Shown here piece after piece: positions 1-5,718 of a stretch of 6,040 bases of DNA (position 1 is its first letter; each line of letters starts with the position of its first letter). The notes under the pieces were generated by a model. That model saw only the letters and a program-made list of their open reading frames with translations, searched no databases and was not told the DNA's origin. The DNA comes from Thermoplasmata archaeon (GTDB lineage: Archaea; Thermoplasmatota; Thermoplasmata; WALJ01), in the NCBI GenBank assembly GCA_026986305.1, contig JALSOU010000222.1:1-6040 (forward strand). Reading direction: 5' to 3'. The position numbers and the translations under genes are program-made.

Positions 1-771
1 CATTATGACCGCGCCTGCGCTATGATCTGCCACCACTTCAGCCATCCCCTCCTTTCTCAGTCCGTAGATGTCGTTTATTATGTCAGCGCCAGCGTTTAAG
101 GCCTTTTCAGCCACCTCCGGCTTGTAGGTATCCACTGAGATCGCTATGTCTGAAAGCTCCCTTATCCCCTTTATCACAGGCATTACCCTATCAAGCTCCT
201 CCTGCGCGCTCACTCTTTCAGATCCCGGCCTTGAAGACTCCCCACCTATGTCTATTATATCTGCGCCTTGATCAACCATCTCCATGGCTCTTTTAACTGC
301 GATATCCGGCTTATCGTATCTGCCTCCATCTGAAAAAGAATCTGGGGTTACATTCAGTATCCCCATAACAGCCAGAGGAAGGTTCAATTCCTTTTTTCCT
401 GCCTTAAACCTGTATTTTCTCCTCTTATACATGGAAATGGCGGATTCGATCTCCTCCGCAATCTTTTTTCCGTGGAAGGGCTGGTATCTCATCTTATTGG
501 CCAGTATCTCAGCCTGTCTTTCAGTGAGCATGAGGACCGCATCTGTTTTCTCCACATTCAACCCCAGAACTCCCCAGTGGAGAGCGCATTCTCCACCCAC
601 TGCCAGAGCCTCCTGTTTTAGTATTATGGCATCCTTTATAGGCACTCCTTCAAGCTTTATTATGTTAAACCTTCCCTTCTTCCCCATGAGCTCTATGCCT
701 TCCGGCGAGACTCCGGATATCTCCATGATTTCCTCAACATCCCCGCTGTTTCTTATGTGTGCGTTGAACAT
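1..771 (-). CDS. folP: Dihydropteroate synthase with N-terminal extension (partial, C-terminus beyond left edge)
   Basis: The enzyme joins p-aminobenzoate to a pterin diphosphate to make dihydropteroate in the cytoplasm. I read 257 open codons from ATG 771 to the window edge. The pterin-binding TIM barrel starts near residue 131. It shows the first signature ILNVTPDSFSDGG (138-150), the loop-2 motif GGESSRPG (176-183), SVDTYKPEVA (212-221, Asp214) and IINDI (231-235, Asn233). These match the diphosphate- and pterin-binding residues of bacterial FolP. The last third, including the usual C-terminal Arg-x-His motif, lies outside the window. Residues 1-130 form an extra domain (GGECALHWGV at 59-68), as in a subset of bacterial and archaeal DHPS proteins. 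ATG 771 overlaps the upstream stop (TGATG). GAGGGG at 777-782 sits at the right distance for it, and too close for the alternative GTG at 774. The family call is strong. The natural pterin substrate (folate or a modified archaeal pterin) is not determined. Confidence 0.95.
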   Translation of the reverse strand, partial: MFNAHIRNSGDVEEIMEISGVSPEGIELMGKKGRFNIIKLEGVPIKDAIILKQEALAVGGECALHWGVLGLNVEKTDAVLMLTERQAEILANKMRYQPFHGKKIAEEIESAISMYKRRKYRFKAGKKELNLPLAVMGILNVTPDSFSDGGRYDKPDIAVKRAMEMVDQGADIIDIGGESSRPGSERVSAQEELDRVMPVIKGIRELSDIAISVDTYKPEVAEKALNAGADIINDIYGLRKEGMAEVVADHSAGAVIM

Positions 772-1007
772 CACAACCCCTCTATCCTTTCTATTATCTC
801 ACGGTAGGTTTCAAGAGTTATCCTGCCAGCATCCTTCATCATCTCAATGACCCCTTTTAAAATCTCAATCAACTCCTCTTTCTCATCTCCTGCATCTTCT
901 ATCAATTCCTTAAGCTCTTCATAGGCGCTCTCCGCCCCCTCAGCTATCGCTTCAACTAACTCGGCTATCTCTTCCTTCAAAAGCTCAGCCACTTCTTCGC
1001 CGGACAT
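771..1007 (-). CDS. Small, very acidic helical protein of unknown function
   Basis: I do not recognise this 78-residue protein. It has 25 Asp/Glu against 8 Lys/Arg, no Cys, no Trp and no membrane segment or signal peptide. The residue pattern (for example EEVAELLKEEIAELVEAI at 4-21) is amphipathic, with hydrophobic positions every 3-4 residues, and two Gly-containing breaks (around 38-41 and 59-62) suggest two or three helices. It should be a soluble helical bundle or coiled-coil partner. Its ATG comes 2 bp after the permease stop and its TGA overlaps the folP ATG, with no clear ribosome binding site of its own, so translation is probably coupled to the permease. The tight fit between two well-supported genes is the main reason to believe it is real. 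Low-complexity Glu-rich composition makes chance database matches likely, so no function is offered. Confidence 0.8.
   Translation of the reverse strand: MSGEEVAELLKEEIAELVEAIAEGAESAYEELKELIEDAGDEKEELIEILKGVIEMMKDAGRITLETYREIIERIEGL
777..782 (-). promoter_or_regulatory. Shine-Dalgarno sequence for folP
   Basis: GAGGGG on the minus strand lies inside the last codons of the upstream small gene, 5 nt before ATG 771. Aligned to the archaeal 16S 3' end as GAGG plus four further bases, it leaves 3 nt to the start. That is the same register as the other good sites in this window. It decides for ATG 771 over GTG 774 and suggests translational coupling to the small acidic gene. Confidence 0.6.
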
Positions 1008-1009
1008 GC

Positions 1010-2080
1010 TTAGCCATCGCTTGGCTGTTTAAAGAGTTTTTCTCCCTTTCTGCGAGTAAACAGTATTAAAGAAAGAATGAGGAGGACTGCGGATATAAGG
1101 ACTGACCTGATTATGTATGCCAGAGAGCCGTAGAATACCTCTATATTTGCTGGAAAAATGAAATATATAAGCTTCAGATAGAATGGCACATAGGCCTCAG
1201 GGCCGAGTATGCCGCTGGCAACTGTGCCGAATATAAGGACGACGGGGGCGATGTAATATATCAGAAATTCCCTTTTTATGAAGGACGAGGTGAATGCTCC
1301 CACAGAAACCCCTGCTAGGACAATGAGAAAAGGAGATAACAGAGCGGAAAGGTCTGGCATGACCCCCAGATATAGGGAGATGGCCATGGAAAATGGGAGG
1401 GAAAGAAGGTAAAACACAAGGATGTAGGCCAGAATGCTCATGAGAATAGAGGATTTGCTACCGAAGTAAAGCCAGTAAAAAGGCCCTCTGAAATCCTTGT
1501 AAAGAAAGAGAAGGGTGTAGAAGAAGGATATGAAAAAGGAGATTAGAAGTATGGATGAGTAATATGAAAAGCGAGAATTTTGGCTTCTGTCCTCATAGAC
1601 TACCAGAGGATTCTCCCCACCCTGCACTATGTTGTCGTAGGCTTTTTTTATCTTTGATGCTATCGCTGCCTTCACCTGAGGGTACTTGGAGAATATGGTG
1701 ACCTTCATAACCGTGTCTTTTCCTATGAAGCTCAGGTTTCCTGAGGAGAATCTGTGTATATCAAGTGAGAAATTCCTGCCTATCTGGATGAGCGCGTCTA
1801 TTCCCCCTTTCTCTGCATACTGTAGGGCTTCGCTTAGATTCTTGAACTCCACACCATTCATATCCATCTCATCCAAAACGAAGACAGAATACCTTATTCC
1901 CCTATAACCAGCATCCTCATTAACTACCCCTATCTTTATGTCCCACGAATCTATGTCGGAATAAACGGTGGATATCGGCATCATAATAACGGTCATTATG
2001 AGCATGAATGCCAGAGGGTATGGCGTTCTCCTGAGGAGGAGCGCATCTTTTATCAATATTGACCTAAGCGTGGGCTTCAA
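1010..2080 (-). CDS. ABC-2 type transporter permease
   Basis: This is the membrane subunit of an ABC transporter, partner of the overlapping ATPase gene. From the TTG at 2080 it has 356 residues. After a short basic N-terminus comes helix 1 (about 22-40), then an extracytoplasmic domain (about 41-172) opening with IKIGVVNEDAG, then five helices (about 173-194, 211-236, 247-267, 272-293, 321-342) and a basic tail. One helix, a large outside domain and five helices is the layout of the ABC2_membrane_3 type, and the VVNEDAG strand is typical of that group. A single permease gene implies a homodimer. The open frame extends to another TTG at 2098, but the strong site GAAGGAGG (2089-2096) lies just inside that frame and is placed for TTG 2080, so I chose 2080. 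It overlaps the ATPase gene by 17 nt. The substrate is unknown; export is more likely than import for this family. Confidence 0.88.
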   Translation of the reverse strand: MKPTLRSILIKDALLLRRTPYPLAFMLIMTVIMMPISTVYSDIDSWDIKIGVVNEDAGYRGIRYSVFVLDEMDMNGVEFKNLSEALQYAEKGGIDALIQIGRNFSLDIHRFSSGNLSFIGKDTVMKVTIFSKYPQVKAAIASKIKKAYDNIVQGGENPLVVYEDRSQNSRFSYYSSILLISFFISFFYTLLFLYKDFRGPFYWLYFGSKSSILMSILAYILVFYLLSLPFSMAISLYLGVMPDLSALLSPFLIVLAGVSVGAFTSSFIKREFLIYYIAPVVLIFGTVASGILGPEAYVPFYLKLIYFIFPANIEVFYGSLAYIIRSVLISAVLLILSLILFTRRKGEKLFKQPSDG

Positions 2081-2633
2081 GGATCTTTCCTCCTTCAAGT
2101 ATGTGAGTTGGCTTTATTATCGCCTCGCTTTCAGTGAGTATGATCGCTTTCTTCTCACTTTTTTTAAGTATAATTGGGATGAAAAAATCCCTTTTTTCTA
2201 AATCCATGCCCATGAATGGCTCGTCAAGGAGAAATATCTTTGAGTTCAGAGAAAGGGTGACTGCGAGGTGGAGCGCCTTTTTTGTCCCATAGCTGAGATC
2301 TCCTGCCCTCTGATTCTTCTTTATTGACAGTCTATCAAGAATTCTGGAAAGGGAGCTCCAGTCCCCGCGCATTTCCTTTACTAGGCTTATGTAATCTGAA
2401 ACCCTGTATTCCTCATAAAGCATCGGGTCCTGAGGCATGTAAGCCACATCTCCGTCTATTTTTACAATACCTGAATCTGCTGCTTCCACCCCTGAAAGTA
2501 TCCTGAGAAGTGTGCTCTTTCCGCTCCCGTTTTTTCCATATATAACCAACAACCCACTATCAAGCCTCAAATAATCTATGTTGAGCACCTGAACATGGCC
2601 GTACTCCTTTTTAATGCCCTTTATTTCCATCAT
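2064..2633 (-). CDS. ABC transporter ATP-binding protein (compact)
   Basis: This cytoplasmic ATPase should power the permease it overlaps. From ATG 2633 it has 189 residues (188 if the adjacent ATG 2630 is used), short for an ABC ATPase (commonly about 220 or more). Visible motifs in order: Walker A GKNGSGKST (33-41), Q-loop MPQDP (66-70, Gln68), signature LSYGT (113-117, in place of LSGGQ), Walker B IFLLDE (133-138, Glu138) and D-loop GMD (142-144). The switch position usually read as Thr-His-Asp appears to read Thr-Glu-Ser (167-169), so the conserved H-loop histidine seems absent. The frame stays open upstream to 2783, but that part lies inside the preceding gene and has no ABC homology. 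ATG 2633/2630 lies about 25 nt after a TATA-like box and has no Shine-Dalgarno, fitting a leaderless message. The gene ends in TAG at 2064, inside the permease start region. Confidence 0.92.
   Translation of the reverse strand: MMEIKGIKKEYGHVQVLNIDYLRLDSGLLVIYGKNGSGKSTLLRILSGVEAADSGIVKIDGDVAYMPQDPMLYEEYRVSDYISLVKEMRGDWSSLSRILDRLSIKKNQRAGDLSYGTKKALHLAVTLSLNSKIFLLDEPFMGMDLEKRDFFIPIILKKSEKKAIILTESEAIIKPTHILEGGKILEAHA
2089..2096 (-). promoter_or_regulatory. Shine-Dalgarno sequence that sets the permease start
   Basis: GAAGGAGG on the minus strand lies within the last codons of the ATPase gene, 8 nt before TTG 2080. It falls downstream of the alternative TTG 2098 and so cannot serve that codon. 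This supports a TTG start at 2080, with permease translation coupled to the ATPase. Confidence 0.7.
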
Positions 2634-2664
2634 CAAAAGGAAAAAAGTTTGGTATAAAAAGGTT
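2634..2664 (-). promoter_or_regulatory. TATA-like promoter for the ABC genes, possibly overlapping a T-rich terminator
   Basis: This 31-bp gap reads TTTTTATACC then T-runs of six and four on the minus strand. The TATA-like element (2653-2660) is centred 23-26 nt before the two ATGs at 2633 and 2630, where archaeal transcription would start a leaderless message. The same T-rich tracts directly after the stop of the surface-protein gene could act as a weak archaeal oligo-T terminator. No hairpin is evident. Either role, or both, is inference from position and composition. Confidence 0.45.
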
Positions 2665-4392
2665 TTAGAACACCTGCTCCTGCTCTGAGCTCGTTTCCAT
2701 GCCTCCTTCCTCTCCATACTGAGGCTCCTCTGATGTGGGACTTTCAGTCTGTGGATTGTATGGCGGTTTTTTCCTGCGCACAAGTACTATTCCTATTCCA
2801 ACCATCGCGATAACAGCGGCTAAGAGCAATGCTATAGGCAAAACTGGAAGGCCGGGGGAAGTCTCAACAGAGGTGTCTGAGGACCTTATCTCTGAAATCT
2901 CCTGCTTCGCTTCCTCATAGCTTGTGGGCTCTGTCTCAAAGCTCTTTATTCCCATGGAAGCTCCAGCACCTACTATGAATCCCTTGGATGGAGAGTAATA
3001 GAAGTATATGCTAGATGCTGAAGGCATGGCCCCAGAATATCCGCTGTAAAGCACCATCTTTTCAACCTGCTCGCCGTGGTAATCCGTCTTTTCAGAGGTC
3101 ATGTGCAAATAGCTCGTATGAGACATGTCTATCTGTCCATGATTGAAAGAATTGGATTTTGTATCTATGTCTTCTATGCGTATCGGGAAGTCCTTCTTTA
3201 ATATTTTCTTGAGTATTTTTTCATATTCCGGCGGAAGGCCCGTTATATCTATGGTTCCTGAGTATGTTCCAGTGGTAGTGACATTATAGCTATAAGAAGT
3301 CGCTTTTGAAACAACCATCGGGGGAGAGAAGACATTATTCACGCTCTCATTGTATGTTATATGCACGGTGAAGTCAAAATCCTGATAAACCGGTAGGTCC
3401 TTTGTTTCATTGATTATCTCCTGCATCTCAGGGTCCATAGATGTTTCAGAATCGAATATGTAAAGGTTGTCCAGCCTCCATGCTCCACAGCACTCAGAGA
3501 GCTCTAGATTGTGCTGTTCCCCTTTGTAGGTGTAGATTATCTCGGCGCTCTCATTTTCTATGTAGGACATGTGCTCAGGGCTCGTGCTTATGATGAGCAT
3601 GTCACCGCTATCTATCTTGCTGTCATTGTTTCTGTCCACATAATTTATGTTCAGTTGAGGGTCATCGCTTGTGAAATATGCGGGATTCAGAGCCGAGCCC
3701 CCGTAGACATCAAATCTTATCTCTGTGGAGTTTGAAGAGTCGTATCTAAAAGTTAAGTAGATGGATGTGTAGTTATATCTCGTGCCTATTGATTTTGCAT
3801 AGGAGTATATCAGAACGGATAGAGGTATGTTCTTGCCTATAACTCTCATATTCATCTCCTCAGAGCTCTTCATGTTCATAGAAGATATTCTCCCTTCATC
3901 ATCCATCCTGATGTTTCCATTGAAAATGCTCTTTTCCTTTGAAATTAGGCTTATTGAACTATGTATGTTCCTTGCTGGCATATCCGATGCGTTATCATAT
4001 GACGCTAATTCATCTACGGTGTCAGCGTATGGAAATGTTCCATTTATGCCCATATTAAGAGATGTGTCCAGAAAGCTTCCTCCCTCATAGCTAAGCTCAT
4101 TTCCTCTCTTTTCCATGGCAACAGCCGCTTTCAGATTTCCGGAAAGACTTGAATAGTGGGAATCTATGGAAAACCTATCCGTACTTCTTTCCAGTGATAG
4201 TCTCATCTGAGAGACCATAAGTTCCATACCGACATCCAGATATGAGTTGAATTCCTTTCCAAGGTCCACATCCAGTTTTATTCCCCACTTAGCTTCTCCA
4301 GTATCTGCTAAAACAGCCGGAGATGCGGCCAAAAGCAGCATTAACAAAGCTGCACCGAATACCACGACCCTGCGACCCATCATAGCAACCAC
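2665..4392 (-). CDS. Secreted protein with C-terminal membrane anchor, function unknown
   Basis: I do not recognise a family. The 575-residue frame begins with a Sec-type signal peptide: Arg-Arg at 7-8, a hydrophobic core to about 25, and likely cleavage after PAVLA (25-29). A long, polar, probably beta-rich outside region follows, with nine Asn-X-Ser/Thr sequons (Asn117, 134, 207, 221, 256, 280, 328, 348, 370), one adjacent cysteine pair (301-302), and an EF-hand/dockerin-like loop at 253-264. One helix at about 516-538 is followed by RRKK (539-542) and an acidic Pro/Gln/Tyr/Glu-rich tail, so the tail is cytoplasmic and the body outside. The GTG at 4392 is about 27 nt after a TATA box, fitting a leaderless start. 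ATG 4383 or 4380 would only shorten the signal peptide, and no Shine-Dalgarno decides between them. It precedes the ABC genes by 31 bp and may work with that transporter, as a substrate-binding, assembly or sensing partner; this is a guess from context. Confidence 0.88.
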   Translation of the reverse strand: MVAMMGRRVVVFGAALLMLLLAASPAVLADTGEAKWGIKLDVDLGKEFNSYLDVGMELMVSQMRLSLERSTDRFSIDSHYSSLSGNLKAAVAMEKRGNELSYEGGSFLDTSLNMGINGTFPYADTVDELASYDNASDMPARNIHSSISLISKEKSIFNGNIRMDDEGRISSMNMKSSEEMNMRVIGKNIPLSVLIYSYAKSIGTRYNYTSIYLTFRYDSSNSTEIRFDVYGGSALNPAYFTSDDPQLNINYVDRNNDSKIDSGDMLIISTSPEHMSYIENESAEIIYTYKGEQHNLELSECCGAWRLDNLYIFDSETSMDPEMQEIINETKDLPVYQDFDFTVHITYNESVNNVFSPPMVVSKATSYSYNVTTTGTYSGTIDITGLPPEYEKILKKILKKDFPIRIEDIDTKSNSFNHGQIDMSHTSYLHMTSEKTDYHGEQVEKMVLYSGYSGAMPSASSIYFYYSPSKGFIVGAGASMGIKSFETEPTSYEEAKQEISEIRSSDTSVETSPGLPVLPIALLLAAVIAMVGIGIVLVRRKKPPYNPQTESPTSEEPQYGEEGGMETSSEQEQVF

Positions 4393-4430
4393 TGCTTTGA
4401 CTATATCCTAAATAGTATATAAGGTTTTCT
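4393..4430 (-). promoter_or_regulatory. Promoter of the surface-protein gene (BRE/TATA)
   Basis: On the minus strand a purine-rich AGAAAAC (BRE-like, about 4425-4431) runs into TTATATA (4416-4422). The TATA centre near 4419 is about 27 nt before GTG 4392, predicting a transcript that begins at or next to that codon. A second, weaker TATA-like GATATAG (4402-4408) is at a similar distance from ATG 4380, so the choice of start codon and start site stays open. Confidence 0.6.
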
Positions 4431-4445
4431 CTATTTAAAAACTGC

Positions 4446-4460
4446 CGAAGACTATAAATA
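4446..4460 (+). promoter_or_regulatory. Promoter of the L10e gene (BRE/TATA)
   Basis: CGAAGAC followed by TATAAATA (4453-4460) is a good match to an archaeal BRE plus TATA box. Its centre near 4456 predicts transcription from about 4482, just before the Shine-Dalgarno at 4484, giving a leader of about 13 nt. TTTAAAA at 4434-4440 is a less convincing alternative that would give a leader of roughly 30 nt. Confidence 0.55.
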
Positions 4461-4483
4461 TGAATTGAAGATGGGTGGGCATA

Positions 4484-4491
4484 GAGGTGAT
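4484..4491 (+). promoter_or_regulatory. Shine-Dalgarno sequence that sets the L10e start
   Basis: GAGGTGAT is an almost full complement of the archaeal 16S 3' end and stands 3 nt before TTG 4495. The codons after that TTG give ARKPGRMYR, the normal L10e N-terminus. The upstream in-frame TTG 4465 would place this site inside the gene and add ten residues not found in the family. Confidence 0.75.
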
Positions 4492-4494
4492 TAT

Positions 4495-4995
4495 TTGGCC
4501 CGTAAACCAGGAAGGATGTACAGAAACATATCAGGTCCTGCGTACACCCGCAAGGAATATATGGGCGGCGTGCCCAACCCCAGAATCACCCAGTTTGATC
4601 TGGGCAACACCAGCGCAGACTTTCCTGTGGAGGTCTCCCTGATAATAGAAGAGGCCTGCCAGATAAGGCATACCGCACTTGAAGCAGCGCGTATATCTGC
4701 GAACAGATATCTCAATAAAAGGGTTGGAACAGCCAATTACAGGATGAAGATAAGGGTCTATCCGCACCATGTTCTCAGGGAAAACAAGCAGGCGACTGGA
4801 GCAGGAGCAGATAGGGTTTCACAGGGCATGAGGAAGGCATTTGGCTCACCTGTAGGAACCGCTGCAAGGGTTAAGCCGGGCCAGAAGATAGCTTCAATCT
4901 ATGTTAATCCTGAGAATGTAGAGGCCGCAAAGATAGCGCTGAAGAAAGCCTCCATGAAGATGCCCTCGCCATGCAGGATACTCATAGAGCAGTGA
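4495..4995 (+). CDS. rpl10e: Ribosomal protein L10e (uL16, archaeal type)
   Basis: A large-subunit ribosomal protein that binds 23S rRNA near the peptidyl-transferase centre and the A-site tRNA. The 166-residue product is full length for the archaeal family. It shows the conserved N-terminus ARKPGRMYR, the stretch [16 protein letters not shown], and the core motif [13 protein letters not shown] followed by [13 protein letters not shown] chose TTG 4495 because it gives the family N-terminus and has GAGGTGAT just upstream. The gene begins a plus-strand unit behind its own TATA/BRE element. The DNA glycosylase gene starts inside its last codons (overlap up to 25 nt), so the two are probably co-transcribed. 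No residue looks abnormal. Confidence 0.97.
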   Translation: MARKPGRMYRNISGPAYTRKEYMGGVPNPRITQFDLGNTSADFPVEVSLIIEEACQIRHTALEAARISANRYLNKRVGTANYRMKIRVYPHHVLRENKQATGAGADRVSQGMRKAFGSPVGTAARVKPGQKIASIYVNPENVEAAKIALKKASMKMPSPCRILIEQ

Positions 4996-5687
4996 AGGAG
5001 ATCTACTCAACCCTCCATTCCTTTTTTGGGCCTCAGGGATGGTGGCCCGTATATTCCGATAGCGGCCCTGGCTATCATCCGGGAGATTTCAGTTATCCGA
5101 GGAGCGAGATGCAGAGGGTTGAAATAGCATTCGGAGCGATTTTGACACAGCAGGCATCATGGAAAAACGCTGAAAAAGCCCTAAAATCCCTGATAAATCA
5201 CGGCCTTCTGGATATGGAAAAGATTCTGGAAAGCGAGAGAGAGAAGATTGAAGAACTCATAAGGCCATCCGGCTATTTCAGGCAGAAAGCGGAGAGGATT
5301 TTGGGTTTTTCCTCTTATGTGCTGGAAAATCACGGCTCCCTTCAAAGGATGTTTTCTCAGGACATTGATGCGCTGAGAGAGGAGCTGCTATCAATAAAAG
5401 GAATCGGGAAGGAAACCGCCGACTCCATCATACTGTATTCGGCAAAAAAACCCATCTTCGTGGTGGATGCATACACATACCGCATTATGGAGAGGCTCGG
5501 AATAATAGGCAGAAAGGACTACGATGAGGTTCAGGAGCTGTTTCACGCCTCCCTTAAAAGAGATTTGGAAAGCTACAACGAATACCATGCGCTCTTAGTG
5601 GAATTGGGAAAGAATTTCTGCAGGAAAAAGCCCTTTTGCGCAGATTGCCCTCTAAAAGAGATTTGCCCTTACAATAAAAAGTCTTAA
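4971..5687 (+). CDS. HhH-GPD DNA glycosylase with iron-sulfur motif (endonuclease III-related / MagIII-like)
   Basis: A base-excision repair glycosylase that should flip out and remove a damaged base. The 238 residues contain an N-terminal GPQGWWPV (20-27), the helix-start segment [15 protein letters not shown] (53-67), the helix-hairpin-helix [12 protein letters not shown] (142-153), and the GPD loop FVVDAYTYR with catalytic Asp166. Four cysteines at 217, 223, 226 and 232 (C-x5-C-x2-C-x5-C) resemble the endonuclease III [4Fe-4S] motif (C-x6-C-x2-C-x5-C), with one residue less in the first gap. In endonuclease III (LPGVGRKTA) the catalytic lysine precedes Thr-Ala; here that position is Glu148, which predicts a monofunctional glycosylase without lyase activity. 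GIGKE followed by S/T-A-D is, from memory, shared with the 3-methyladenine glycosylase MagIII of Helicobacter. The start could instead be GTG 4992, whose GTGA overlaps the L10e stop; no ribosome site decides. The lesion specificity is not certain. Confidence 0.9.
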   Translation: MQDTHRAVKEIYSTLHSFFGPQGWWPVYSDSGPGYHPGDFSYPRSEMQRVEIAFGAILTQQASWKNAEKALKSLINHGLLDMEKILESEREKIEELIRPSGYFRQKAERILGFSSYVLENHGSLQRMFSQDIDALREELLSIKGIGKETADSIILYSAKKPIFVVDAYTYRIMERLGIIGRKDYDEVQELFHASLKRDLESYNEYHALLVELGKNFCRKKPFCADCPLKEICPYNKKS

Positions 5688-5709
5688 ATCCTTATGTCTA
5701 TTTCATGGC

Positions 5710-5715
5710 GGTGAT
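5710..5715 (+). promoter_or_regulatory. Shine-Dalgarno sequence for the right-edge gene
   Basis: GGTGAT complements the archaeal 16S 3' end and stands 3 nt before ATG 5719, the same register as at L10e. It argues against the nearby ATG at 5705, which is in another frame and meets a stop after seven codons. A TATA-like AATAAAAAG (5672-5680) could start a separate transcript near 5702, but this is weak, and read-through from the glycosylase gene is equally possible. Confidence 0.55.
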
Positions 5716-5718
5716 ACC

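Noticed and set aside
284..850. 188-codon open frame on the plus strand
   Set aside because: It lies antisense to folP, whose motifs are unmistakable, and its own translation has no recognisable domain.
1686..2201. Two plus-strand frames of about 75 codons
   Set aside because: Both are antisense to the permease/ATPase genes and resemble reverse-complement shadows of membrane-helix codons.
2634..2783. N-terminal extension of the ABC ATPase by 50 residues
   Set aside because: It lies inside the end of the surface-protein gene and crosses its stop region, is basic and low-complexity, and the ABC domain plus a TATA-placed ATG begin at 2633.
3593..3650. Dockerin domain of a cellulosome-like system
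   Set aside because: Only one calcium-type loop is present; a dockerin needs a duplicated loop-helix unit, and no cohesin-like gene is visible.
3511..4090. Two plus-strand frames of 74 and 87 codons
   Set aside because: Antisense to the surface-protein gene, without ribosome sites or recognisable domains.
4491..4770. Two minus-strand frames of about 80 codons
   Set aside because: Antisense to the highly conserved L10e gene; open by codon bias.
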